A stretch of DNA of 64,000 bases from Mesorhizobium loti (GCF_001510895.1 NZ_LPWA01000131.1:124001-188000); one strand, 5' to 3'. Counted from the first letter of the stretch, positions 18,301 to 26,944 are shown. A program made the numbers and translations. Notes: generated by a model from the sequence alone, not told the origin.

Positions 18301-19630
18301 TGACCATCGACTGGTCGACTGTGCGGCAAAGCGGCGAGCGCTCGAAATCGACCTTGAGGCTCGCCGGATAGGCGCCGACATTGACCATCTTGCCGGCCCT
18401 GCCGCGCGCGCGGCTGAGCTTGGGCTTGCTGAACAGGGCGCGAACGCATTCGCCGATCTGTATGCGGGCGATCTCGGCGCCGATGCACAGATGAATCCCG
18501 TGGCCGAAAACCATGTAGTCGCGGTGCGGACGCGAGGTGTCGAATTCATTTGGCCTTTGCACGATTTCCGGATCGAACATGGCCGACAGCGTCGCCGGCA
18601 TCACCACCGTTCCGGCCTTCACCAGACGCTCCCGTCGCGTGCCCTTGCCGATGGTCGCATCGCGGGCGGTGTAGCGCCACGGGCCGACCCAGATCGGCTT
18701 GAAGCGCATGGCTTCCAGGATCGCACGATCGAGCTTGCCGGTATCGCTTGCTGCAATGGCCGCGTCGACAGCCTGGCGGGCATCGGATCGCGACAGGATG
18801 ACGTCCAGGCAATTGCCACCGGCAAGCACGTTGGTCGGAACGAAACCGGCAATCATGCCGAGCATGATCGAATGGATGTCGGGCCGCGACAGGCGCCCCT
18901 GATCCATGAGCGCGACGAGGCGCGCCAGCGGCCGGTTGTCCTTCTCTCCCCTGTCCCTGACCGCGGCAATCGAACGGTCGATGACCTTGATCAGCCGATC
19001 GCCGCCGAAGACCGCGAGCTGGCGCGTTGTCGGATTCGCGGTCGGATCGGAAAAGAACAGCGCGCTCAGCGCGATCGACCAATCGGCAAACTCGGTTTCG
19101 TCGTCGATCTCGAGGCCGAAATAGTCGCGGCAGATTCGCACCGGCACAACTTTCATCAGCCCGGCGATGGCGTCGAAGCCGGGGCTGGCTCTGGTCATGA
19201 TGTCGCGCGAATGACGCTCCACGATTGGCCTGACGGCGGCTTCGACTTCCGCCGGCGGAAAGGCGCCCAGCACGGCCGACTTCATCTGCCGGTAGGCAGC
19301 CCCGTCCTGCATGCCGAGGATGAAGTTCGATCCCCTGGCCAATTCCGCCATTTCCGGGCCGTAGGGCGTTTCGAACTCGTCGCCGCGCTCCAATATGTCG
19401 CGCACATCGACACCCTTGGTGACGAGCAGGAAATTGCCGAAGGCCAGGTTCGGCCAAAAACGGCGCAGCAGCGCCAGCAACCAGCGCGGATCACTGAACA
19501 GGAAGCCGGCGATACGGGACGCAAGCCCCTTGGCACGAAGCCGGTTGATATCGAAAGCCGGCATCTCGACGACAGGGCGCTGGCTCTTCTGGGCCGCGCG
19601 GACAGCAGCGAAATACTTCAACTTGATCAT
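15356..19630 (-). CDS. Cytochrome P450-DyP peroxidase fusion
   Basis: 1424 residues in one frame. Residues about 1-430 are a P450: ExxR in ILEAMRFKP (about 306) and heme-thiolate loop FGHGIHLCIGAEIAR (Cys about 380). A ferredoxin-like alpha/beta segment (about 440-620) and two membrane helices (about 643-667 and 685-712) follow. The C-terminal part, from about 740, is a DyP-type peroxidase with the distal motif HFGFADGVSQP (GxxDG, about 1120) and proximal His in CPLGSHIRRSNPRD (about 1283). The I-helix stretch GMIAGFVPTNVLAGG lacks the usual acid-alcohol pair, which hints that peroxide rather than a redox partner may drive the P450. The ATG at 19630 follows GGGGGG; a TTG at 19681 is less likely. 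The substrate is unknown. Confidence 0.88.
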   Translation of the reverse strand: MIKLKYFAAVRAAQKSQRPVVEMPAFDINRLRAKGLASRIAGFLFSDPRWLLALLRRFWPNLAFGNFLLVTKGVDVRDILERGDEFETPYGPEMAELARGSNFILGMQDGAAYRQMKSAVLGAFPPAEVEAAVRPIVERHSRDIMTRASPGFDAIAGLMKVVPVRICRDYFGLEIDDETEFADWSIALSALFFSDPTANPTTRQLAVFGGDRLIKVIDRSIAAVRDRGEKDNRPLARLVALMDQGRLSRPDIHSIMLGMIAGFVPTNVLAGGNCLDVILSRSDARQAVDAAIAASDTGKLDRAILEAMRFKPIWVGPWRYTARDATIGKGTRRERLVKAGTVVMPATLSAMFDPEIVQRPNEFDTSRPHRDYMVFGHGIHLCIGAEIARIQIGECVRALFSKPKLSRARGRAGKMVNVGAYPASLKVDFERSPLCRTVDQSMVTVVCPIRRAVPLDAVRDKVGALGNPAIDEVGGALDKVGSIHFTSLAVAATGKDEKSGLETGALVFEISGDGSADDVIGAVTQAIGHRLRPIFRDVCGLSDGGSLDGFLKKHHIEISPSFGSTAGLVFSGTPGHSVRRILAEAKLADSVREIVEKPRSGTGNALAVLTEARRHAQSLGEFGWAFEPAESLLERPPGRWWRALTTTLLAPAMLATVAIVVLAFWRMTYVLVFGNPHGITFTNIAIAGTALLLAVLGLLAIALLFVGLCFLGLRRLEDKDRPQNTPVDIGALDRILANEDHCAQNHLTAISTMKAGTLRRLALRLSFYLISISAQKVFKPGFLATINTIHFARWVLLPGTDRLMFFSNYGGSWESYLEDFIAKASEGLTGVWSNTDGYPRTRWLFLDGARDGDRFKRWARRQQVPTLFWYSAYPHLNTTRIRINSRIRRGIASATGNEARDWVSLFGSLQRPQARPAETASREPAPSPLEELEAGEIQSIFFGPFGALGYAHMLAIRVPEELPAMQRKAWLDFVIDKTSFGDGVPAGRAMTVAFGPDGLRRLGLEGGVDDDPLDTFPAAFRHGMGNPERSRILDDTGPDAADKWQWGSAKTPVDAVVICYAEEPAALKGEVATAKRKTTGAGMKIVAELPLVVNRSPKKDGAKSQHAGINGKPERSRAYEHFGFADGVSQPIVRGTSRANKGAAPMHLVAPGEFLFGYRDEHGFYPASPSVEAAQDRTGILSQVRRNRQIPGQPPPPRDFGRNGSFLVVRQFEQHVELFDDYCKQAAARAARETGDDAITPRWVAAKMLGRWQDGSSLVRNPDGRPGRGVDNDFALGAEDPQGHRCPLGSHIRRSNPRDSLGEDRETQIRIGKRHRILRIGRTYEKKGRSGTVEKGLLFMCLNADIERQYEFIQQTWVSSSSFQGLVGEKDPTIGARDGGGRFSVPSWEKVTVLKDMPQFVTTKGGGYFFMPSRSALRYLISRL

Positions 19631-19749
19631 GCGCGTTCGAGCCCCCCGGCTGTCGAAGTCGATGCGATGCCGGCAACCCAATGGCCTAGGTTTGCATCGG
19701 TCCGGCGTATGTGATTTTTTTCACAGTCCTCTGTCTTCGGTTCCAGCCA

Positions 19750-21531
19750 TCATGCAATAGACTTGGCCTGGTCGAAATTCGCGATCAGGAAGTTGTTCTT
19801 CGCTGAATCGACGAAAGGTATCCAGCGAATCCTCTGCTCGGAAAAGTCGGGATGCCTGGTCGCGAAAATGGCGAGCTCCCGCTCGGCCTCGTCGCGGCGG
19901 CCGCTCCGTATCAAGGCGCCGATTTTCAGGAACCTGGCGTAGAAATAGCTCGGCGAAAGGTTGAGCGAGCGGTCGGCAACGGCAATTGCCGCGGGCCAAT
20001 CCTCGACGAAGCAGTATGCGGCGGCCAGTTCCCCAAGATTGTGGAAGCGGTAGAGGTCGAACGGGCTCAGCCGCTCGGTATCCAGGAAGAATGGAATCGC
20101 GGCGGCGGCATCGCCGAGCAAAAGGCGCGCGCTGCCCATCGCCGAGCGGGCGAAGGCAAAGCTCGGGTTGATGTGGATCGCCTCAGCGAGATGCTCGGCG
20201 GCCGACGCCGGCTGGCCGCGCATGATGTCGGCCGCGCCGAGATAGGCGTGCGGTCGCGCGTCGAGGCTGTCCATCAAAAGCGCCTTGCGCGCGAACGCCT
20301 CGACCTTGTCCAGGTCGTCGCTGTCGCCGAAGCGCAGCCATGCCCGCCAGAAATACCACCATGACAGCTCGTTCAGCACGGCGCTGGAATTCGGGTCTTC
20401 CTGGTAGGCCTTGTCGAAGAATTCGAGCGCGATTTCGGTGTCGCTGCGCGTGCGCCTGTTCATATGCCAGCGCCCCCGCCGCACCAGCTGCCAGGTCTCG
20501 AGGCTCTCCCACGGCACCTGGAAGGTCCGCACCTGCTCGGCCCGATCGACTTCCTTGTCGAGGATCGAAACGATCTCGCTGCCGATCTGGTCGCGAAGGC
20601 TGAAGATGTCGACGAGGTCGCGGTCGAAGCGTTGCGACCAGACGAGACGCCCGTTCGACGTATCGGTGAGCGAGGCGTTGAGGCGTATCTGCCCGCTGTA
20701 GCGTGCCAGCGAGCCGTCGACGATATAGCGCGCACCAAGCGCATTGCCGATGAGCCTGGTTCCGAGGCTATCGTCGCGGAATTGGAAGCTGGAGCCCTTG
20801 GCGATCACCGAAAGCCAGCGGGTGTTGGAGAGGCCGTAGATAATGTCTTCGGCAATGCCGTCGGCCATGTAGCCGACATCGGGCTCGCTTCCGTCGCCCT
20901 GGAACGGCAGCACCGCGATTGCCGGCGGTCCCTTGGCGAAGGGTCTGTGGGAACCGGGAGCTATGGGGATGGCGGCCAAGGAAGCCGCCATCGTGGCACC
21001 GTTGCCGCCGCGCCCGGCTATCAGGACGCGCACCGGCAGGGCGATGTTCTTCAGCATGAACTCGCCGAGATCGGTAAAGACCGCCGCGGTCTTGTCCTTT
21101 ACGTGGTGCCAGGTTGTTTCCGAAATGGCGAGGCCGTCATGGGGAGCGAATTCCTGGAGACGGGCGGCTATGTTGACGTCGTCTCCATAGAGCCGGCCCT
21201 CGCGGACGATGACGTCGCCGGTGTTGATCCCGGCCCGGAACGGCATACGCATCTCCTCGGCCACCGAGGCATTGAGCGCCATGATCCGATCCTGGAAATC
21301 AAAGGCCGCGCGCAAGGCTTCGATCGGATTGCCGAACTCGGCCATGATGCTGTCGCCGGCAACACCAAAGGTGCGGCCGCCAAAGGCGCCGCAGCTGTCG
21401 GTGATGATATCGCGCCTTTCCTCGAAGGCTGCGACGGCGAGTTCGTCGTCGATGCCCATCAGCCGCGAAAAGCCCACGGCGTCGATAGAAATGATTGTCG
21501 CCAGCTGACGGGTATAGTTCCGTTCAGCCAT
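19750..21531 (-). CDS. Class III adenylate/guanylate cyclase with TolB-like and TPR regions
   Basis: 593 residues. The N-terminal catalytic domain (1-170) carries metal-binding Asp residues in ATIISIDAVGFSRLMG and VAGDSIMAEF and the dimer-interface GDDVNIAARLQEFA. It converts ATP (or GTP) to a cyclic nucleotide. A TolB-like segment beginning AIAVLPFQ (about 205-330) and C-terminal TPR-type helical repeats (about 350-590) follow, an arrangement abundant in rhizobia. No membrane helix is visible, so it is cytosolic. It is transcribed toward the P450-peroxidase gene, 119 bp downstream, and the two could share a transcript. The start is the ATG at 21531; the upstream extension is non-family. The activating signal is unknown. 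Confidence 0.9.
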   Translation of the reverse strand: MAERNYTRQLATIISIDAVGFSRLMGIDDELAVAAFEERRDIITDSCGAFGGRTFGVAGDSIMAEFGNPIEALRAAFDFQDRIMALNASVAEEMRMPFRAGINTGDVIVREGRLYGDDVNIAARLQEFAPHDGLAISETTWHHVKDKTAAVFTDLGEFMLKNIALPVRVLIAGRGGNGATMAASLAAIPIAPGSHRPFAKGPPAIAVLPFQGDGSEPDVGYMADGIAEDIIYGLSNTRWLSVIAKGSSFQFRDDSLGTRLIGNALGARYIVDGSLARYSGQIRLNASLTDTSNGRLVWSQRFDRDLVDIFSLRDQIGSEIVSILDKEVDRAEQVRTFQVPWESLETWQLVRRGRWHMNRRTRSDTEIALEFFDKAYQEDPNSSAVLNELSWWYFWRAWLRFGDSDDLDKVEAFARKALLMDSLDARPHAYLGAADIMRGQPASAAEHLAEAIHINPSFAFARSAMGSARLLLGDAAAAIPFFLDTERLSPFDLYRFHNLGELAAAYCFVEDWPAAIAVADRSLNLSPSYFYARFLKIGALIRSGRRDEAERELAIFATRHPDFSEQRIRWIPFVDSAKNNFLIANFDQAKSIA

Positions 21532-21940
21532 GGTTGAGCCCCCGGTCCCTGTTTTCGGTCCAGAACAGGCGACTTCCGCTCTCAAAACACTTCGCCGTTT
21601 GCCGACGGAAGATCCCCGGCAGGCTCGGCGCGCCGTTGCCACCCTGTCAGCCTGGAACTCTAACAGGGTCTTGCCAAAAGCTCTACCACGAACAGCTAAT
21701 GGAACGCGCCTTCGACCCGACCCATGGTTAGTCGTTTGTTACTTAAAGCACCAGATCGCGGAAGCCGCCTTACATATTGGAATCCTGAGGCTTTGTTTAT
21801 TTTCGCTTCCGCGAATGAAGGTGGCGCCGGTCGGGACGGACTGGCCGTGGAGCAAGGCGTTGTTGTCCCGTGGCGGAACCAACAGGCCGGGATTCGAGTT
21901 TTCCAGCGCATTCATGCCAACACGAGATTGAGGGGCAGTC
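21532..21940. other. Divergent intergenic region (409 bp)
   Basis: This lies between the cyclase and the small secreted-protein gene. No supported gene was seen. The stretch 21725-21830 is relatively AT-rich and probably holds the plus-strand promoter. Confidence 0.4.
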
Positions 21941-22197
21941 ATGCGCGCTGTTGTTTTGGCAATCGGTATTGCGTCTTTCCTCGCCGGTGGGTCGCTTTCG
22001 CGGCGGACGAGCAAGCGATGCCGCCGCAAAATGCCAAGAAGCTCTCGGAAATCGTCGCCAAGGTCGAGAAGCGGAACGACTTCCAATATGTGAAGGAGGT
22101 CGGCTGGAGCAGCGACGGCTATACCGTCACCTACTACACGACCGACAAGGCCAAGGTCGAAATCACCTATGATCCAGTGACCGGCGAGCCCAAGTAG
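21941..22197 (+). pseudogene. Small secreted PepSY-like protein, frameshifted in signal peptide
   Basis: ATG 21941 follows GAGGGG and opens an excellent signal peptide (MRAVVLAIGIASFLAGGSLS), but the frame is lost at about 22000. In the next frame the mature part continues ADEQAMPPQNAKKL to KVEITYDPVTGEPK, ending at 22197. The 257-base span is one base short of a full set of codons. Adding one G in the GCG-rich run gives an 85-residue protein. The mature domain, with its YTVTYYTTDKAKVEITYDP strands, resembles single PepSY-type modules that bind or inhibit proteases in the periplasm. That resemblance is weak. The lesion is probably a sequencing deletion rather than true decay. Confidence 0.65.
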
Positions 22198-22304
22198 GCG
22201 CGCCTGAACGGCTGCCCGTGGGTAGGTCGCCCTCGCCCACGCGAGTCTTGCGTCGACGTGTGTTTGATGGCTGACTGCGCGCCGCGATTGCGGGCACGGG
22301 GTGC

Positions 22305-22772
22305 ATGGCAGTGGTTGGCTACGTCCTGAAGCGCATCCTGATGGTGCTCGCCGGCTATCTGGTCGCCGTGCTCGTCGGCTTGATCGCGTTGGTCGTGATC
22401 TACGTGGTGCTGAGCTCGCTGCCCAACGCTCCAAGCTATTTCGAGCTGATGCAGTTCACGCCGGTCGCGGTGCTCGTGGTGCCGCCTCTCGGCATGTTCG
22501 TCTATTTCCTGACGATCGTGGTCACCGGCATGCAGACCCTGGTCTTTGCCCTGGTTGCCGAGTTCTTCTCGTTGCGGAGCTACTGGCTGCACATGCTATT
22601 CGGCGCCGCCGCGGCAGCAGCCGGCTTCGCGCTGCTCTGGCCGGACGCGCCGGAACGCTGGGCAGACATGGGCATCATCGCCGGCGCCGGCCTCGTTGCC
22701 GGCCTGGTCTACTGGCTGATCGCCGGGCGAGACGCCGGCTTCCGCCGGCCATCCATAGATCGTTCAGCTTGA
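22305..22772 (+). CDS. Conserved hypothetical membrane protein (155 aa)
   Basis: Four hydrophobic helices (about 8-38, 48-70, 75-92 and 98-140) and a short basic C-terminal tail define an inner-membrane protein. I recognise no catalytic motif or named family. The ATG at 22305 opens MAVVGYVLKRILMVLAGYL, with a positive charge before the first helix. Its 3' end overlaps the 3' end of the convergent L,D-transpeptidase gene by 9 bp, so the two transcripts are complementary at their ends. An accessory role in the envelope is possible but unproved. Confidence 0.7.
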   Translation: MAVVGYVLKRILMVLAGYLVAVLVGLIALVVIYVVLSSLPNAPSYFELMQFTPVAVLVVPPLGMFVYFLTIVVTGMQTLVFALVAEFFSLRSYWLHMLFGAAAAAAGFALLWPDAPERWADMGIIAGAGLVAGLVYWLIAGRDAGFRRPSIDRSA

Positions 22773-24637
22773 CGGCGCGCGCGCCGCTTCGGTGGCGTCC
22801 AGCGCCTGCATCAGCTTCGAATCGCGATCATAGACGTCGTCGAAATATTCGACCTTGCCGGACATGTCCGGCCAGGCGGTGAAATAGGCGACATAGACCG
22901 GGATGACGCGCGTGACATTTTCGGTCGAATGGCCATGCTTCAGCTTCTCGGCGACATAGTCGACCGAGGTGCCGAGCACCGCGGCCGCCATGCCGCGCGG
23001 ATCCTGCAGGCGGATGCAGCCGTGGCTCAGTGCGCGCATGTCGCGCTCGAAGAACGACTTCTGCGGCGTGTCGTGCATGTAGATGGCGTGCTTGTTGGGG
23101 AACAGTATCTTCAACTCGCCGAGCGCGTTGGCTTCGCTTGGCTGCTGGCGCACGCTGAATGGGATCTTGGAGCCATAGGCGCCCCAGTCGACCGCCGAGG
23201 ACGGGATTTGCCTGCCGCGCGAATCCGTCACCTCATAGCCGGCGCGGTCGAGATAGCCCGGATCGCTGCGCAGCCGGGGCAGCATCTCGTTGACGATGAT
23301 CGACTGCGGCACGCCCCAATAGGGTGATAGTCGACTTGCTTGATCTGGTTGTAAAAGAAGGCGGTCTGGTTGGTGACCTTGCCGATGACCGCGCGGGTCT
23401 TCAGCTTCTCCTCGCCATTGTCGATGTAGCTCGCCGTGAAGGCCGGTTGGTTGATGAAGACGCGCGGGCTGCCAAGGTCGGAGGGGAGCCAGCGCAGCTC
23501 TTCGAGCGCGACCCTGACCTTCTCAATCTTGTCGGCCTTGGAGGTTCCCGCAAGCGAGGCAACCGTGCGCGGGCCGACGACGCCGTCGCCCTTCATGCCG
23601 GCCCGCTGCTGCACCGCCTTGATCACCGGCACCAGTTCGGGATCGTAGACCTCGCTTTTGCCCAGCCTGGCGAGGATTTCGCCATAGTCGCCGCCCATCT
23701 CGTCATCGAGATTGCGGGCAATGAGCGTCAAAAGCTTTGGCAGCTCAGGGCTGCTTTCGCCAGGCTTGAGCAGCAGCTTCGGATCGACGACGATCTCGTT
23801 CTCCTCGCTAGCCTCGAGCGATTCTAGTTCGACGCGCAGCGCCTGGTATTCCGGGTTCTGCGGGTGTCGCGATTCGAGGTATGTGCGCACCTCCTGGGTA
23901 TGCGCCAGCGTCTTCAACACGCCCTCCAGATCGAGCGGCTTGGCCGGGAAATCGTAATAGCCGGTCATGCGGTTTGGGTCGACGCGGCCGCTCTGGGCGT
24001 CATGGGCATAGCGCAGCACGCGCGCCGACAGCGCCATCTCGAAGCGGACCAGTTCCTTGGTCCGCTCTTCCGGCGTGGCGGCGGTCGTGGCCGTCGGAAC
24101 ATCGACGGCGTAGTCGGCTGGGGTCAGGCCGTAGCTCGCCGCCTCGCCAAGCACCCGCACGGCATCCTGCGCTCTGTTGTTGGACGCATCCCCGGTGACC
24201 CAGATGAAATCCGGATTGGCCGAGTAGTAGGCGATCAGCGCCTTGGCGATGTCCGGTTCCGCGAAAAGCTCGTAGTCGCCCAGTCCGGCGACTGCATCGC
24301 GGAAGGCGGTGCTCGTCAACGACGGCACATAGGCCGCGTCCTGCGCATGCGCGGGCTGCGGAGCCGGCAGCAGCGACTTGAAATCGACGCGCACGAGCTT
24401 GTCGGCCCTGTAAGTGTTGTAGGTCGGGCTGCTGATCCTGGCGCCGCCCCCGCCAGTACCTGGCTGCATTTTGCGAGGCTTCGGCGGCGGCGGAAATTCA
24501 CCCTGCGGATTGTGCCGGATGCCACCGCCGAACAGCATGTCGAACAGGCCCTGCGCGCTCGCCGGCTGCTGCCCGAAGGCAAGCGCCGCAGCGATCGCGA
24601 TCGGCATGACGGCCTTTTTGTTCCCGAGGATTTTCAT
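22764..24637 (-). pseudogene. L,D-transpeptidase, YcbB type, frameshifted
   Basis: The frame from ATG 24637 encodes a signal peptide (AIAAALAFGQQPASA), the long YcbB N-terminal and scaffold region, and a peptidoglycan-binding domain (GMKGDGVVGPRTVASLAG). It then enters the YkuD catalytic domain. At about 23318 it slips: VDYHPIGACR continues properly only in the neighbouring frame, from PQSIIVNEMLPRL to the active-site SHGCIRLQDP (nucleophile Cys) and the stop at 22764. One added base restores HPYWGVPQSIIVNE, the family sequence, and a 624-residue enzyme. It makes 3-3 peptidoglycan cross-links in the periplasm. The single lost base is probably a sequencing error, because both halves are perfectly conserved. 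Confidence 0.85.
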
Positions 24638-25032
24638 GCATCACCCGCACCGGTTGAAACCGGTTCCCGTTCCGCGCCGCTAGACGGTCCCGCCCTCCGC
24701 ATGGCGGATGTAAGGCGCGACTATACCGATTCATACTGATTTCGTTAAGCTTCCATAAATTTCCGCAGCCGTGTTGCAGAACGGTTTCACATCCTTGTGA
24801 GACTTAAAACGAGCAGGCCGTGCCAAGTGTTCCGACCCCGGGGACAATCAGGCGTGGCGTTACCGCTGCGCGAAAAAATCACATAGGGACCCGGTGTTTC
24901 GAGTGGATCGTCATTAAGCTCCGAATCACTGGCGGATTCGATGGTCACCTGGCGGCAATGCCAAGGCGTGACAAACAGCGGTGTTTGTGATCGAAATTCC
25001 AAGGGCCTCGAGCATGGCCTGGAGGATATGCA
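24638..25032. other. Intergenic region (395 bp)
   Basis: This separates the divergent L,D-transpeptidase and rhodanese genes. The part at 24720-24770 is AT-rich (CATACTGATTTCGTTAAGC) and a plausible promoter zone. No gene or RNA was recognised. Confidence 0.4.
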
Positions 25033-25434
25033 GTGAAGAAGGGATATCGCGAGCTTCTCGATGAGGCGAATGCCGAGATCGAGGTGGTATCGCCCGAGGA
25101 GGCCGCCGGGCTGCTGGAGGACGACGACACGATCTTCGTCGATCTGCGCGACCCTCGCGAAGTCGAGCGCGACGGCAAGATCCCCGGCGCCAAGCATGTG
25201 ACGCGCGGCATGCTCGAATTCTGGATCGATCCGGAAAGCCCCTACCACAAGCCGTTCTTCGCCTCGGGAAAGACCTTCGTCTTCTTCTGCGCCGGCGGCT
25301 GGCGCTCGGCGCTCGCCACCAAGACGGCGCAGGACATGGGTCTTGCTCCGGTCAAGCACATCCTTGGCGGCTACACCGCCTGGAAGGCCGCGGGCCTGCC
25401 GGTCGAGCCCGGCCAGAAGAAGAAAGCCGACTGA
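25033..25434 (+). CDS. Single-domain rhodanese (thiosulfate sulfurtransferase-like)
   Basis: 133 residues forming one rhodanese domain: FVDLRDPREVERDGKIPGA (the CH2A-type motif), then the active-site loop FFCAGGWRSA with the persulfide-forming Cys, and the end motif ILGGYTAWKAAGLPVE. Such proteins move sulfane sulfur in the cytoplasm for detoxification or sulfur relay. Translation starts at GTG 25033, supported by GGAGG about 8 bases upstream (TGGAGGATATGCAGTG). It appears monocistronic: it is divergent from the transpeptidase and convergent with the next hydrolase. Confidence 0.88.
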   Translation: MKKGYRELLDEANAEIEVVSPEEAAGLLEDDDTIFVDLRDPREVERDGKIPGAKHVTRGMLEFWIDPESPYHKPFFASGKTFVFFCAGGWRSALATKTAQDMGLAPVKHILGGYTAWKAAGLPVEPGQKKKAD

Positions 25435-25488
25435 TAGGTGCTTTCACCCTATCCGGGTCGAAGACCGCAGCGCTTTTCCCGCATCCAT

Positions 25489-26397
25489 TCAGTGCAGCGT
25501 CGATTCGTGCTCCTCGGTGACGAAGCGGACGGCGCGCGCGACGACATCCTTGTCGGCAAGGATGCGACGGTGGCCAAGCCCTTCGGCCCAATGCAGGTGG
25601 ACATGATCGCCGGCTCCCGCATAGCGCTTGGCATGGTCGGCGTGGACTTCGCGATCGTCGGGCGCGTGGATGATCAGCGTCGGCACCGGCGTCTCGGCAA
25701 GCTGCCGGTCGCCGGTGAATTCGCTGAGCGGCCGACCCGACAGATGCTTCACCCGATCCGCCATGGCGACCCGGGAGCGCGGCCCGACATTCATCATCCG
25801 GCTGAAGTCGTCGAAGATCGCCGGCAAGGAACTCGGCGCCGCGATCAGCACCAGCTTTTCGGCCGAGAGCGGCGGCATGCCCTTGACCGACGCCGCAACG
25901 GCATTGGCTGCGATCGCGCCGCCGAAGGAATGGCCGACGGCGGCGACAAACGGACCGAACCATTCGCCGGCGACTCGCGCGGCGTCGACCGCGGTCACCA
26001 TATTGAGATGCCTGCCGAGCGAATGGCCGTGCCCCGGCAGGTCGAGCGAGACGACCTTGTAACCGGCCCCGCGAAACCCTTCGATCAGCGCGCGCATGTA
26101 TTCGGTGCGCGAGCGCCAGCCATGGATGACGAGCACTGTGCCATGAGAGCCCTTGCCCGGCTCGGGCCTGAACTCATGCACCGCAACACAGTCCGTCTTT
26201 GTCTTCAGTCGGTGATGGCGCGCCTCGGCCATGAAACCGATGGCGCGCTCGACGGCGCGACGCTCGCCGTCACTCAATGATTTGATGTTGGGCGTGCGGC
26301 AAAACAATTCGAATGCGAAACGGCCGCTGAGACGCGGAGCGACATGCTCGGCCGCGCCGAATACGCCCCGGATGACCTTCAATCCAAATGATGCCAT
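25489..26397 (-). CDS. Alpha/beta hydrolase under MarR control
   Basis: 302 residues with an alpha/beta-hydrolase fold: oxyanion-side HGWRSRTEYM, nucleophile elbow GHSFGGA, acid HAPDDREVHADHA and late His GLGHRRIL. It is a serine hydrolase (esterase, lipase or carbon-carbon hydrolase) of unknown substrate, presumably cytosolic. It is divergently transcribed from the MarR regulator across 47 bp. That gap holds two 14-bp palindromes, so it is very likely the regulator's target. The ATG at 26397 begins MASFGLKVIRGVFGAAEHV. Confidence 0.85.
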   Translation of the reverse strand: MASFGLKVIRGVFGAAEHVAPRLSGRFAFELFCRTPNIKSLSDGERRAVERAIGFMAEARHHRLKTKTDCVAVHEFRPEPGKGSHGTVLVIHGWRSRTEYMRALIEGFRGAGYKVVSLDLPGHGHSLGRHLNMVTAVDAARVAGEWFGPFVAAVGHSFGGAIAANAVAASVKGMPPLSAEKLVLIAAPSSLPAIFDDFSRMMNVGPRSRVAMADRVKHLSGRPLSEFTGDRQLAETPVPTLIIHAPDDREVHADHAKRYAGAGDHVHLHWAEGLGHRRILADKDVVARAVRFVTEEHESTLH

Positions 26398-26416
26398 AGT
26401 GACGGTCCATCCATTC

Positions 26417-26450
26417 GTTCAAGCATGAACATAATAGTTCAAACATGAAC
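26417..26450. promoter_or_regulatory. Tandem operator palindromes for the MarR regulator
   Basis: Two nearly identical 14-mers, GTTCAAGCATGAAC (26417-26430) and GTTCAAACATGAAC (26437-26450), each an inverted repeat GTTCA-N4-TGAAC, lie exactly 20 bp apart, or two helical turns. They fill the divergent gap. The second contains the marR start codon. This is the expected layout for cooperative MarR-dimer binding that represses both genes. Confidence 0.75.
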
Positions 26451-26897
26451 ATTAAGCAAGAGCTGCCCTGGGACAATCCGCGCTTTCGCAACTGGGTTGC
26501 GGTGGCGCGCGCCTGCCATGTGCTGGAGCGCACGCTGGCGGCAAAGCTCGTGCCGCTCGATCTCAAGCCGGCGCAGCTCGACGTGCTGATGAACCTCTAC
26601 CGCCACCCCGGCATGTCGCAGCACGACCTTGCCCGCAAGCTCCTGGTCGGCCGCTCCAACATCACCATGCTGTTGCCGCAGCTCGAGGCGCGCGGCCTGT
26701 TGCTGCGCGAAGGCGACGAGAAGGACAAGCGGGTGCTGCGGCTGAACCTGACCGAGGCCGGCGAGGCCCTTTTGATGCGGGCGCTGAAAGTGCATATGGC
26801 GCTGATCGAGAAGGCGATGAGCCAGTCGACGCCGGAACAGTGCGACATGATTGGTGAGCAGATGCGCAAGATCGCCGAGGTGCTGAAGGAAGCCTGA
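26445..26897 (+). CDS. MarR-family transcription regulator
   Basis: 150 residues. The winged helix-turn-helix lies in the middle: HPGMSQHDLARKLLVGRSNITMLLPQLEARG (helices), then the wing LLLREGDEKDKRVLRLNLTEAG with the characteristic D-x-R motif. Flanking helices form the dimer interface. The start codon lies inside the downstream operator palindrome, so autorepression could also block translation initiation. Its ligand is unknown. The divergent hydrolase is the probable target, perhaps detoxifying a compound that releases the repressor. Confidence 0.9.
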   Translation: MNIKQELPWDNPRFRNWVAVARACHVLERTLAAKLVPLDLKPAQLDVLMNLYRHPGMSQHDLARKLLVGRSNITMLLPQLEARGLLLREGDEKDKRVLRLNLTEAGEALLMRALKVHMALIEKAMSQSTPEQCDMIGEQMRKIAEVLKEA

Positions 26898-26944
26898 TCT
26901 CCGATACGCCTAATTCAGGCCGGGTCGAGCCTCACCTGAATATC

